Assembly (NCBI GenBank): GCA_025200525.1 | Contig: CM045762.1 | Span: 87,858,717-87,922,716 of the forward strand | From: Camellia lanceoleosa | Lineage: Eukaryota > Streptophyta > Magnoliopsida > Ericales > Theaceae | DNA: 64,000 bases | Reading direction: 5' to 3' | In this document: in pieces, positions 11,330 to 22,879 of the stretch | Layout of the letters: each line of letters begins with the position of its first letter | Position numbering within the stretch: the stretch's first letter is position 1 | Made by a program: the position numbers and the translations under genes | The notes under the pieces: model-generated | Told to the model about the DNA's origin: nothing | Seen by the model: the letters and a program-made list of their open reading frames with translations, nothing else | The model's database searches: none

Positions 11330-12345
11330 CGTCATATACATTTCTAATCTGATCAAATTGTCTAACCTCTTCACAAAACGAAAATAGCAAACTCTTAAAA
11401 GCAGAGACAACAAAAAGATATGCAAGTTTCCAATTTATATTTTATAACGTGGAATGAAAAATATGTCCTTCAATCGATTTATTTTTATCTGTGAAAGTCA
11501 ACGATTAGTTGTTAGATTAGTATCTTGGGGGAGTTGAAACTCACATTCATACACATTGTAAGAAAATATTGCCCTGCCATTCTACTTCTAAGAATGGAAC
11601 CCAAGACCTCCCTCTTAGGAGAGACTTGGTGGCCAAAGGACTAATCTGCTCAAAATATTTCCTCTTTTGTCATATCCATTTCTAATCTGATCAAATTGTC
11701 TAACCTCTCCACAAAACGAAAACAAAAAACTCTTAAAAGCAAAGATTGTAAAAAGATATATAAGTTTCCAATTTATGTTTTACAACGTGGGGTGAAAAAT
11801 ATGTCCTTCAATTGATTTTTTTTTTTTATCAGCGAAAGTTAGCAATTAATTGTTAGATTAGTATCTTGGGGGAGTTGAAACTCACATTCATACACATTGC
11901 AAGAAAATATTGCCCTCCCATACCACTCCTAATAGTGGAACCCAAGACCTCCCTATGAGGAGAGACTTGGTGGCCAAAGGACTAATTTGATCAAAATATT
12001 TCCCCTTTCGTCATAGCCATTTCCAATCTGATCAAATTGTCTAACCTCTCCACAAAATGAAAACGACAAACTCTTAAAAGCGGAGATAGTAAAAAGATAT
12101 ATAAGTTTCCAATTTATGTTTTATAACGTGGAATGAAAAGTATATCCTTCAATTGATTTATTTTTATCGGTGAAAGTCAGCGATTAGTTGTTAGATTAGT
12201 ATCTTGTGGGAGTTGAAACTCATACTCATACATCTTATAAGAAAATATTGCCCTCCCATTCTACGCTTAAGAGTGGAACCCAAGACCTCTCTCTTAAGAG
12301 TGACTTAGTGGCCAAAGGACTAACCAATTAGATTAGAGCCCCTTA
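11330..12345. repeat. Three tandem copies of a ~340-bp repeat (copy A)
   Basis: The phrase caaattgtctaacctc recurs near 11,353, 11,692 and 12,032, giving a period of about 340 bp. Each unit has the anchors aaaagatat(a/g)(t/c)aagtt, gttgttagattagtatctt, gttgaaactcacattcatac and ggaacccaagacctcc. Read on the minus strand, each unit contains a stretch ending in GGTCTTGGGTTCCA that loosely resembles a tRNA-derived SINE head. Copy B has the same three units (about 59,345-60,365). Confidence 0.85.
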
Positions 12346-14155
12346 GTTTCAATTTTTATTTTTATTTAATTTAAATTTCTTTGATCATTCATGGTACAGA
12401 TTCTCTGTTTGTATTTACAAACTGCAGAATGAACTATACATATTTTGACTAGTTTGCTATTATTTTCAAGTCTTGCATCCAGTGTGGTCAGAAAAAAATA
12501 AAAATGAAACAAACTTGCCACACTCGATATATATGATGGGGTCCTTGTACAATGACTACCTGCCTTTGTTAGGCTTTGCACAATGTCTTCCTATATACAT
12601 GTGCTGTTGTTTGCATGATCCATTTTAAAAAATAAGTTTCTATTTTTTTTTTTTTTTTTTTTTTTCATTTTGAATTTTGCACTTTGTTTGTTTTGACAAA
12701 AGACATTTTAACAAATATTTCTTTTGGAAAAAGTTTTCTGTAAAAATATTCTTCTATGGTTGGTTGCAACTTTAAGATTAAGATAAATCACACCCACCTA
12801 TCTTGAGGTTGAAAAAAATAACAGTAAATTTCTGACATAATTATACTAACCTCCAGCAAAATTTTAACTACTTGGACATTTTTTCATTAATAATTCTGCA
12901 GTTGTATGAATAAATAAAAATATGTTATCATTTATTTTTTTACTAAATTATATATTTATCTTTGTTTATTTCACTATTTATCCACTATTGACATTAGTTT
13001 CAACTGCTTTAACTATAACAAAAAGGACCCTAGTGTAATTATGTTAAAAGTATAAGACTAATTGTCTCTTTTTCAAACCTCAAGGGAGGTGTGTTTAATT
13101 TACCCTTAAAATTAAAAGTAAATTAAAAATTCCTTGAGATTTGCTTAAAATATGATTTACTGCTTGTGGTTCTGGAAATTACATCCCCTTGAAATTTCAA
13201 ATTTCATAACAAATGATCACTTTTATTAATAAATCATCAAGTCAATTAATAGTATTTAATAATGTTAGAAATTTATTTTAATTAATAAACCAGGTAATTG
13301 TATCATTGTATAGCAAAATAGTTAGAATTTTTATTTTTTCAGTTAATTATGTTAAATAAAAAATTCTGACAATGAGATATTTGTAATTTTTCAAATTACA
13401 AAAGGTAATTCATATTTTAAATAAATCAAGAGATGTATTTATAATTTAATCTAAAATTAATATGTTAGTGGTTGTTTTGGTGATGGTGTAAGACTTTTAG
13501 CTCTGAAATTGATTTTAATTTTTCAAAAATATATTTTTTTTTTCTTGTCAAAATCTATATATATTTTTTCACCGTGATCACATAAATTTATATTATTATT
13601 TTTTTCGATTATTATTATTATTTTTCGTATTCTAAATGACAAAAACAAAAACAAAAATGAGGGTGATTCACATGATATGTCACCATCATGTATCCTTATA
13701 ATAGCCCCTTATTTTGTGCCATTAATAAAGCTTAGATAAAAATGCTGTGTATGACTGTATGCGTTATCCACAAGTAGACAGTATTTATGCAAACGTTACA
13801 CGAAATTAGTATTGTAAAGCAACTCATTCCAAGAAAGTTAAAGTTTATGATTTTTTACCGAAATGTTAGTTAGTTGGTCGTTATCCACTTTGACTATTAA
13901 TAGTTAGATTTTGGATTTCTGATTGTTATTTGTATATCGTTATTGGTACCTTAGATTCTAAATTTCTACTTATACTTTGTCATGTTTAACGTGACCTTTA
14001 ATAGTTAGATTTCAAATTTCTACTTGTAGTTTGTCCTATTGCTTGTGTTGTTTTTGAGTTAGATATCTCTAGATGAATGCTAAGATCATGATTAACAAAA
14101 TATAGTACCAAAAGAGAATACGCCTTTCAAAGATGAAATTTTGACTATTGACGCG

Positions 14156-14216
<61 letters not shown>

Positions 14217-14465
14217 TTTAAGTAGGAGATTTGACGAGTTGATCATGTTGAATTGTGCACCAATTCAAGTAATCAAGATTTTAGAAAATAAACAAATCTA
14301 TAATTTGATGATCATGCAATTTGGGATATCTCAGAGAATTTGTTAGAATAGTTTTTGCACATATTGATATTTTTGGAAAGGACATGGCTCTCTTCGGACT
14401 TCCATTGGATTGAAAAGGTGTTGTTGGGCCTTATGGACTCAATTTTAGATCCTGTTTCGATAATT
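12346..14465. other. AT-rich non-coding block with (ATT)n tract (copy A)
   Basis: I see no gene here. It contains a T run at about 12,642-12,665, AT-rich low-complexity DNA, and an (ATT)n microsatellite at 14,161-14,216. The stretch gagatttgcttaaaatatg near 13,137 recurs in related form near 15,588 and 61,419, so part is dispersed repeat. Copy B (60,366-63,922) is collinear except for the Tourist and CACTA insertions, a ~58-bp stretch present only in B (about 62,114-62,171) and a ~75-bp stretch next to the (ATT)n present only in A (about 14,090-14,160). Confidence 0.7.
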
Positions 14466-14468
14466 TAA

Positions 14469-15317
14469 GGGCCTCTTTGGTAACGTTTATGTTTTCAGTT
14501 TATATTTATAAAAATTTTATAAACTAGTTTTTGTTTATTTTTTGAAAAATATAAACTACAAACGCGTTTGGTTTAGACAAAATGTTTAAAAAATTTTAAA
14601 AATATAAAAAATAGTGAGAAATGACAAGTGGTGGTGGGTGGTGGTAGAGACAAGTGGTGGCGGCGGAAGACGGTGGTGGAAAATGATGGTGGGTGGTGGT
14701 GGCGGAAGGCGGTTGGTGGTGGGGTGGGTGGTGGTGGTAGGTGGTGGTGGTGGTGTTGGGTGAGTGGGTGATAGTAGCGGGTGGTGGGTTGTAGTGAGTG
14801 GGGTGGTAGTGGTGGTGGCGGCGATGGCGGGTGGTGGGTGGTGGTGGCAAGTGGGTGGCGGATGGCGGGTAAGTGGGTGGTGGGCAGTGGGTGGTGGTGG
14901 TGGTGGCGGTGGTGGTGGTGATGGCCGGTGGTGGTGGGTGGGTGGTGGTGGTGGTGGCTAGTGGTGGCGGGTGGTGGATAGTGGTGGCAGGTGGGTGGCG
15001 GGTGGTGGTGGCGGGTGGTGGATGGTAGTGGCGAGTGGTGAGTGGTGGTGGCAGGTGGGTGGTGAGTGGTGGTGGCGTAAGACGGTGATGGAAAATAGTA
15101 GTGGGTGGTGATTAGTATTGGGTGGTAAAAAAAAAAAAAAAACTGAAAACTCAAAACGTAAACTCATTTTTTGAGTTTACATTTTTTGGCTAAATTTATA
15201 AACTGAGACCATTGATTTATAAATCAAAAATTTATCAAATAAGTTTTTATTTGAGTTTTTAAAATTTTTGTAAATATAAACTGAAAACTGAAAACGTAAA
15301 TGTTGCCAAACGGCACC
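14469..15317. mobile_element. Tourist-like MITE carrying a GGT/GGC minisatellite
   Basis: The terminal inverted repeats start GGGCCTCTTTGGTAACG on the left and read GGTGCCGTTTGGCAACA from the right, each followed by the related block tttatgttttcag and cagtttatatttata. The 3-bp duplication TAA at 14466-14468 and 15318-15320 fits PIF/Harbinger (Tourist) insertion. The 849-bp element holds a strand-biased minisatellite of GGTGGTGG/GGCGGGTGG units at about 14,620-15,125. Open frames through the minisatellite (Pro/His/Thr or Gly/Trp/Val only) are composition artefacts. Its left part reappears at 63926-64000. Confidence 0.8.
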
Positions 15318-15319
15318 TA

Positions 15320-15545
15320 AACGTTCATATTTTAAAATTTATCAGGTACATTATATTTGCAAAAAGTCAAGTTGATCGGATAATGACAACCATGTATTTG
15401 GATCAATTTTATATGAAAAAAAAATGAATGGTGAGAAAATAAATGATTCTTTAAAATTGATTCGAACACGTGATTTTTGTTATCTGATCGACTTGATTTT
15501 TTGTAAGGATAATGTATTTGATAAGTATTAAAATGTGAACAGTTC
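15320..15545. mobile_element. Palindromic MITE-like element
   Basis: Imperfect inverted repeat, arms about 75 bp at 15,320-15,395 and 15,480-15,545. The left arm reads ttcatattttaaaatttatc and the right arm in reverse reads ttcacattttaatacttatc, followed in both by a similar acattat...aaaaa(g/a)tcaag block. No coding content. It directly abuts the Tourist-like element. The next 460 bp (15,546-16,009) hold nothing I recognise. Confidence 0.6.
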
Positions 15546-16009
15546 GGATTATCAAAATGAGATGCAAAAGTGAGCTCTTTTATTGAGATTTGCTTAAAGT
15601 GCATATTTCCCTTTGTAGTTCTGGAAATTATAAATATCCTCTTGTTACAATGTCATTAAACAGAGTTGACAGAAGAAATAAAATTTTTAACTCTCTTCTT
15701 ATACAATAATGAAAGTACCAGATATATTGGTAAGATCATTAAGAATTGTCAATTAACTTAATGATTGATTAATAAAAAAGTTAATTATTATGCAATTAAA
15801 AATTTAAAAGGATGTTATATAATTTCCTTAACTATGTGAATGGTACATTTGTAATTTACTCCTTTTTCACGTAGTAGCATTACTGGATTGAATTGGGTTA
15901 CAAGTTGATCATAGCTCCAAGGTAAAAAAAAGGCATAGGAACACATCACAAAATTAGACAAAACTCTCTCATTTGAGGTGGGTGGGTTACTTAGTTTTCT
16001 GAATTTTCT

Positions 16010-16728
16010 ACTTACTATCCAAATCAACATGTCATGTACCTACTATCCACTTTGAAAATTAGTCCAAAGGAGGAAAACCCTTTCACATCTTACACTGTTA
16101 TATATTAATATATATATATATATTAGATGTCACATTTTGATGGTAAAAGTGAAACCACTGACTATGTTCTACAATAAAATGAAGACGAAAACTTGGAGTA
16201 CAACCACCAACTAACATCTTCGACACGGGCATTTTCTTTTTAAGTCAAAGAGGCATGAACATATCGGTTGTATGATTCAGTAATCCTGGATGTTTGAGTA
16301 TGAATACGTGATATTTTTTAATATTATAATTGATGAACATAGTCAGTGTTTCACTTTTACCATCAAAATGTGACATCTACAATATATATATATATATATG
16401 TATGTATTAATATATACATCAATTATAATATTAAAAAATATCACGTATTCATATTCTAACATCCAAGATTACTGAATCGTACAACCGACATGTCCATGCC
16501 TCTTTGACTTAAAAAGAAAATGCTCGTGTCGAAGATGTTAGTTGGTGGTTGTATTCCAAGTTTTCGTCTTCATTTTATTGTGGAACATAGTCAGTGGTTT
16601 CACTTTTACCATCAAAATGTGACATCTATTATATATATATATATATATATATAACAGTGTAAGATGTGAAAGGGTTTTCCTCCTTTGGAAGTGGATAGTA
16701 GGCACATGACATGTTGATTGGATACTAA
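16010..16728. repeat. Near-perfect 0.72-kb inverted repeat with nested TIR copies
   Basis: The left arm (16,010-16,336) and right arm (16,416-16,728) are reverse complements over about 320 bp, for example aacatgtcatgtacctacta on the left against its complement near 16,710. The ~80-bp loop itself holds another copy of the block gatgtcacattttgatgg, which occurs forward at 16,126 and reversed at about 16,362 and 16,612, each next to a (TA)n run. This looks like a MITE with ~45-bp TIRs in TA-rich DNA, followed by inverted duplication. A transcript through it would fold into a long hairpin. Confidence 0.8.
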
Positions 16729-16733
16729 GTGTA

Positions 16734-19345
16734 CGGATGACAATGACGGTTAATGGGGTGGATATTAATTCTTCATCCTCAATTCTCTATAATTATTTTT
16801 CTCCATTCCTCATTCCCCATTCCCCATTCCCCATTCCTTATGGGTACTAGTCTCCCCATCTCCTAATCGGTCTGGATATTCCCCAACCTAACTTGACCCC
16901 CCTCCCTTTTTTTTAAGATTGACAACCAAGGCTAAATATAAATTCATTTTTTTTTTTAATGTTCACAACTTTTTTTTTTGGATAAGATTCACGACCAAAG
17001 CTAAATATATATTCAATTTTTATTTTTTATTTTTTTTAAGGTTCACAACTTCTTTTTTTTTTTTTTTTTGGTAAGATTCACAACCAAAGCTGAATATACA
17101 TTCAATTATTTATTTATTTATTTATTTTAAGATTCACAATCATTTTTTTTTTTTTTAAGATTCACAACTAAAACTAAATATACATTCAATCTTATTTTAT
17201 TTTATTTGGCTTAAAAACAAAATCAAATACAAATTAATTAATATTGTTACATTATTCTTGTCAAATTTTATATATATCTAGAATTTTTAAAATTTATTTT
17301 GAAAAATTCAATCTTAACTAAAGCTAAATATACATTCAATTTTTTATTTATTTATTTTTTTTTAAGATTCACAACCATAACTAAATATACATTCAATCTT
17401 ATTTTATTTTATTTGACTCAACAATAAAATCAAATACACATTAATTAATATTGTCACATTATTATTGTCAAATTTTATGTATATCTAGAATTTTTAAAAT
17501 TTATTTAGAAATAAGTTTTTAAAATTTTTAAAATTTTATGTATATTGTCAAATTTTTAAAATTTATTTATTATTGATCTTCGATAATCTGAAGGTGAGTT
17601 ATTGCTCTCGTTTTCATCTTCTTCTTTTTCTTTTTTTAAATTTTTATTTGCATTTATAGAATGAATTTTCTTGTTTCAATATCTCCTGCAATTTTTTTAT
17701 CGGATTTATTTCTGATTTGATGGTAACCTTAGATTGAATTTTTCAATTTTCATCTTAACTAGTGATCACTTTAATTGAAATTTTGTGCAATTTTGTCTTA
17801 AATTTCCATGTTTTGGTTATGATTAATTGTGTGTTTTTGATCGACAGTCATAATCTTGTCACCGCTAGATTGTCGTCATCGCAAATCGCCGTTGTTGTAG
17901 TGAGAGGATGAGAGAGAGTGAGAATTAGAACTCTAATTGTGAATCGAGTAAGGATGGCAATGGATAACCTATCATGTGGGTATCCATGGAGACCCAACAC
18001 AAATACTTGGGTTTCTCCTTTTTTCTTGTTCGTTAGGTAGGGTAAGTGATGTTCTTTAAATCTCAACTGGGGATGGGTATCTACTAATTTCCCCATATTT
18101 TTTTTTTGGATACATCGAAAAATAATTTCTCCAAATGTTTTCATTACTCTATTGACAATTAAAGTTCTAATTCTCACTCTCTCTCATCCTCTCACTACAA
18201 CAATGATGATTTGCAATGACGACAATCTAACAGTGACAAGATTGTGATTATCGATAAAAAACGCGCAATTAATCATAACCAAAACATGAAAATTAAAGAC
18301 AAAAATGTATAAAATTTAAATTAAGGTGATCGCTAGTTAAGATAAAAATTGGGAAATTCAATCTAAGGCTACCATCAAATCAGAGAGAAATCCAATAAAA
18401 CAATTGTAGGAGATATTAAAACAAGAAAATTCATTCTATAAATGCAAATAAAAATTTTTAAAAAAAGAAGAAGAAGAAGATGGAAGCGAGAGTAATAACT
18501 CACCCTCATATTATCTAAGATCAATTAATAGAGAGGAAAAGGAGATACATAAAATTAAAAATGAAATAAAAAAGAAGATGGAATTTTTTTGTAAGAATAG
18601 AATTTTTCTAAATTAATTTAAAAAATTCTAGATATGCATAAAATTTGACAAGCATAATGTGACAATGTTAATTAATATGTATTTGATTTTGTTGTTGAGC
18701 CAAATAAAATAAAATAAGATTGAATGTATATTTAGCTTTGGTTGTGAATCTTAAAAATAAAAAAATAAAAAAAAAAGGTTTTGAACCTTTAAAAAAAAAA
18801 AAAAAAGGAAAAGAAAAAAGATTGAATGTATATTTGATTTGATTGTGAATCTTAAAAAAAAAAAAACAAAAAAAAAAAAAGAAGGTTGTGAACCTTAAAT
18901 AAATAAATAAAAGAAAAAAGATTGAATGTATATTTAGTTTTGGTTGTGAATCATAAAAAAAATAAAAAATAATAAAATAATAAAAAATAAATAAAATTGT
19001 TGTGACCCTGAAATAAATAAATAAATAAAAGAAAAAAAGATTGAATGTATATTTATTTTTGGTTATGAATCTTAAAAAAAAAAATGGTTGTGAACTTGAA
19101 TAAATAAATAAATAAATAAAAGAAAAAAAATTGAATGTATATTTTAGCTTTGATTGTGAATCTTTTTTTCTTTTTTTTTTAAATGTGGGGAAATTAGTGG
19201 GTATCCATCCCCGACTCATACCCTATGAATATTTAAAGAATATCACTTACCCTACCCAATGGATAAGAAAAAAAAAAGGAAAACTATGTATTTGGATTGA
19301 GTCTCCATGGATACGCACATGATAAGTTATCTATTGTCATTCCTA
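16734..19345. mobile_element. 2.6-kb foldback structure with long inverted arms
   Basis: The outer ends are ggatgacaatgacgg (16,734) and ctattgtcattcc (19,345). The inner left arm (about 17,365-17,950) and right arm (about 18,145-18,720) are reverse complements, e.g. gaggatgagagagagtgag at 17,905 and its complement at about 18,172. The loop (17,955-18,110) holds ggtatccatggagac and gggtagggtaagtgat, also present in reverse near 19,300 and 19,240. Both arms carry tandem copies of a gattcacaaccaaagctaaa unit (16,905-17,405; reversed at 18,715-19,165). No transposase is visible. The Phe-rich frame at 18,668-19,219 is a product of the A/T runs. Confidence 0.65.
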
Positions 19346-19371
19346 ACATTATACTCTAAACCTATTATATA

Positions 19372-19756
19372 GGAGTCTTTTGGGGAGCTAGTAAAAAGTT
19401 AGCTTTCACCTTTTTATCTATTTCGGGTCACATCATCTTTCACATAACTTAATCACAAAATGACAAAATAAGTTAAAAAAGCCAAAAAATCAACTTTTTA
19501 CCAAATTCCCAAAACACTCCATAGCCTCTGTTTGGGAAGTGTGTTGACTTTTTGGCTTTTTCACTTTTTTGACTATTTTAGCCTGGGCTAAAAAACTTGG
19601 TTTGGAAAAGATTTTTTGACTTTTTTTGTGAGAGAATAGTATAATGATCATGGGTTGGATGTGATGTTTTGTTTTTTATGGCTAAAATAGCCTATTTTGT
19701 TTTTTATGACTAAAATAGCCAAAAAAAACCTGGAATAGCTCTTTCCAAACGGACCC
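19372..19756. mobile_element. Two adjacent Tourist-like MITEs
   Basis: The first (19,372-19,520) has ends ggagtcttttggggag and, from the right, ggagtgttttgggaat, flanked by ata at 19369-19371 and 19521-19523. The second starts at 19,524 (gcctctgtttggg) and ends at 19,756 (ccaaacggaccc). Both contain the ctttttgac/gtcaaaaag motif typical of this group. They are non-coding and sit back to back. Confidence 0.6.
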
Positions 19757-20085
19757 TTATATAAATCTAATTTGAAAATATTTACAAATAGCCAGTTCAT
19801 ATGTAAGGCTCCTTTAAATGTGATAGTATTATTGATCATAGCATAAGTTATAATGATGAGTGTTTCACTTTGAGATAAGATAATTGAAAAAAAAAAAAAA
19901 GGAAAAAAAAAATGCCAAATCATTCTTATGTGAATTTTGTATAAAAAATTTATTTGTATGTAAATATCCGAGCTTTGCTACTTGCGTATAATTGGATCAA
20001 GTGCAAGTAATCCTCACTTGAGGTTTAAATTTTAATGTTGGAGTTTTCTTAAGTGTGCAAGTGCACACCATGTGCCACTTACACA

Positions 20086-20245
20086 AAAAGTATAAGTGTA
20101 AGGTGTAAGTATAAGTGTAAGGTGTAAGTGTAAGGTGTAAGTTGTAAGTGGGTTGCATATGGTGTGCAACCTCAAAAAAAGTGTAAGTGTAAGGTTTAAT
20201 TTTTCACAAAAGGTGTATGGGTAAGGTATAAAGTGTAAAGTGTAA
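20086..20245. repeat. GTGTAAG short tandem repeat
   Basis: Irregular tandem copies of gtgtaag and gtgtaaggtgtaag, with a second patch after 20,175. It is not the plant telomere unit TTTAGGG. No gene is visible from 19,757 to 20,418. Confidence 0.7.
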
Positions 20246-20418
20246 GTTGCACACCATAACCAAACCCTTTTATGTTTGACTATCTTTTTATCTAAATATC
20301 ACCTTCATTAGTTCTATTTGTTTTAGTTTTACTAAAGAAAAATCATGTCTTTAACTTCGTTGTTTTAAAACATAATAACAATAAAATAAATAAAATTCAA
20401 ATGTGACTGGAGTATTAA

Positions 20419-20685
20419 GGCCAAGTTTGGGTACTCCCAAATAATTCAAAAGGTCAAAAAGTTACTCAAAAAGTTAAAAAGTTAACACTATTCACCAAAA
20501 GTCAATAATTACGGCTGCACAACTCCCAATTCAAATTTTTCTCTAAAAACCAATTTTCACAATTTTTTATTACACATTTTTTCATAAAAAGTCAAAAAGT
20601 TAACCCAAACATCCATATTTTCAACCTCAATTTTTTTGTCCAAAAAGACAAAAAGTACACTTATTTAGTTTTCCCAAACAAAGCC
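20419..20685. mobile_element. Tourist-like MITE, 267 bp
   Basis: Ends GGCCAAGTTTGGG and CCCAAACAAAGCC, target duplication TAA at 20416-20418 and 20686-20688, and internal gtcaaaaagtta blocks in inverted orientation. The insertion at 60,520 in copy B belongs to the same family. From here to 21,489 the DNA is AT-rich with short repeats (aaaattcgtcac near 20,965 and 21,015) and no gene. Confidence 0.85.
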
Positions 20686-21489
20686 TAAGTTTGAAACGGC
20701 TTGGGAAAGAGTAGATGCTTGGGTCCTATTTTCATTGGGCCTAATCTAATAGATCTCGTTATTTATTTTTAGGGAATTGATCGAAAGTTGAGAAGATGAG
20801 TGTATAAATAAATCCTTTTGACTTTTTGATGTCAAAAAGTCATGTTCAATTTTAACTGTTAGTACAAAATCTAATTTTTTTTAAAACATTTTTTTAGTAG
20901 TTTTTGCATCCCAAAAAAAAAAAAATTTGTTACTAATTATTAATTTATTGAAACAATTGAAAAATTCGTCAAAACAAAGTTACTAATTGTTAGTTATTAG
21001 TGATAGTTGAAAAATTCGTCACAAAAAAAATCACAAATTATTAATTTTTAATAACATATTTAAAAAATCGTCACAAAAAATATCCGTCACACTTGTGAGA
21101 CTTTCTAATATATGCAAACACTTATAAAACTTAATAAAGCACAAGTCGGTATAACAAACCGGTGAATAATTACCCCTTTAGTTTTTAATTTAAAGAGTAC
21201 CTACCAATCGGTCTTAAATATCAGACTCGTTTATCTCTACTGCTGCTCTAAATTTAATTATAATGTTATCACTACAAAAATATTTTATAATTCAACTATT
21301 TACACTTCTCATATAGTAATACAAAATAACAAAAATAAATTAAAACTAGGGAGAGTAACCAATAAGTTCTATATGTTAGAATTATGTATCTGTTTGTCCC
21401 ATAATTTATTTTGTGATCCATTTAATCATTTTAGATGTGTAATGACTCACTTATTATTATAATCTCTTTAATTGTTGCTTTTTGTTAGT

Positions 21490-21860
21490 GTTACATTTTG
21501 AAAAAATATACTAAAGAATTTTTAAGCAGACCTTCAAAATGTGTCCAATGTCACATCATAGCTGCAACATTGGAGTGTTACATTTGGAAAAAAAAAAGTA
21601 CATTAAAGAGTTTTTTTTTTTTGAAATTAGTGTTATAATTGGAAAAAATACATTAATTTTTTTTTTAGCAGACCTTCTAAATGTACCCAATGTCACATTA
21701 TATCGGTCATATTTGAATGTTATAATGGAGTGTTACATTAGCGAAAAATACACTAACTATAGTTTTCTTTTTTTTTTTAGAGTGTTACACTTTGAAAAAA
21801 TATCCTAAGTAGTTTTTTTTTCCAAATGTTACGTTGTACTTGTCACATTGAATGTTACAT
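21490..21860. repeat. Degenerate tandem repeat with tgttacattt units
   Basis: Recurring pieces tgttacattttg, gaaaaa(a)tacactaa, agcagaccttc and atgt(g/a)(t/c)ccaatgtcacat, near 21,489, 21,570, 21,665, 21,735 and 21,784. The open frame at 21,539-21,808 is part of the repeat. Confidence 0.6.
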
Positions 21861-21892
21861 TTAAGATAGAGTAAAAAAAGTCTCGATATGAT

Positions 21893-22155
21893 ATAAAATA
21901 AATCTAAAAAGATCTCATAGAATACCTTTTGAAAACAATTAATAGGACTTATGTGATCATAAGGAAAGGGGGAATAAAATCTAAAAGGATCTCATGGCCT
22001 TTTGAAAACAATTAATTGGACTTATGTGATCATAAGAGAGAAGGGGGGGGGGGGGGGGGGACGACTTATATAAATTAAATCTAAAAGGATCTCGTGGCCT
22101 TTTGAAAACAATTAATTGGGCTTATGTGATGTGATCCGCGGGGGGAGGGGGGGAA
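21893..22155. repeat. Three ~75-100-bp tandem units with an 18-base G run
   Basis: The phrase aaatctaaaaggatctc recurs at about 21,900, 21,976 and 22,077, each followed by ccttttgaaaacaattaat and ggacttatgtgat or close variants. The spacers expand G runs: aaaggggga, then 18 consecutive G at 22,043-22,060, then ggggggagggggg. No gene from here to 22,880. Confidence 0.8.
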
Positions 22156-22879
22156 CTCTTCAGAGTAGCAGTTTTTGTGAGAGGACTTTTTGATAAGGCA
22201 AAATAAATCACTTTGATAAATTTTTCGGTATCACAAAATAATCATTTTACAAACACAAAATATACATATAAAATGAGTCCAACATATAAAAGTTTTAGAG
22301 ATTAATTTTTGTTTTTTTAATTGTAAATTTTGAAAACTTTTGATCCCCCAAAATTAGTAATTTATCACTATATGTCTAATTTTGTCGTTAAAAATAAAAT
22401 AATAATACTTTTGATGAGAAAAATATTTTGTCCCTAAATTTTTGTTTCTAAAACTTTAGTTTTTGTAGTAAAAGGACAAATACAGTAAGGAAAAAAAAAT
22501 AAAAAATACTAAGAACTTATAAGTAAATAAGTTATCCTACTAGTAATTATGCCTTGTACATTTAAATTTATATCCCTTTGAGACGTGAATTGTATTTACG
22601 AGAGAGAGAGAGTTGAACGCTTATTTCATGTTTGAAGACAAGTTTGGAGTCCATATAAACGGGGATTTGTGTTGCCCTCATAAAAGCCTCTGCCTTTTGA
22701 GTATTTGATGTCCTTGGCATAGATGGATCAATTTATCAATTTGCACCGTTCGATCGCTTTTGATGAAGATATGGGATGGATTACTAAGCAGCCAATCCTC
22801 AGTGGCATGATATTGTCTACTTTTGGATGTACCCTCATGATTTTGAGGTTTTTGTTCTTTCCTTAGGAAAAGGCTTTGT

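Larger units (their letters stand above)
1..14545 (+). repeat. Segmental duplication, copy A
   Basis: This block recurs in the same order and orientation from about 35,000 to the window end. Base 1 corresponds to 35,001, and the sequence around 14,540 corresponds to the last bases of the window. By eye the copies are about 95% identical outside insertions. The shared content is a composite of unrelated pieces (gypsy pol tail, LTR-like DNA, truncated copia gag, 340-bp repeats, AT-rich DNA, Tourist-like element), so independent insertion of one element cannot explain it. The left edge lies outside the window. Copy A alone carries the copia element at 3842-9209. Confidence 0.93.

Noticed and set aside
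14573..15154. Pro/His/Thr-rich 193-residue frame
   Set aside because: It is the complement of the GGT/GGC minisatellite; low complexity and open on the other strand too.
18668..19219. Phe-rich 183-residue frame
   Set aside because: Comes from A/T homopolymer runs in the foldback arm.
20086..20245. Interstitial telomere repeat
   Set aside because: The unit is GTGTAAG, not TTTAGGG, and is irregular.
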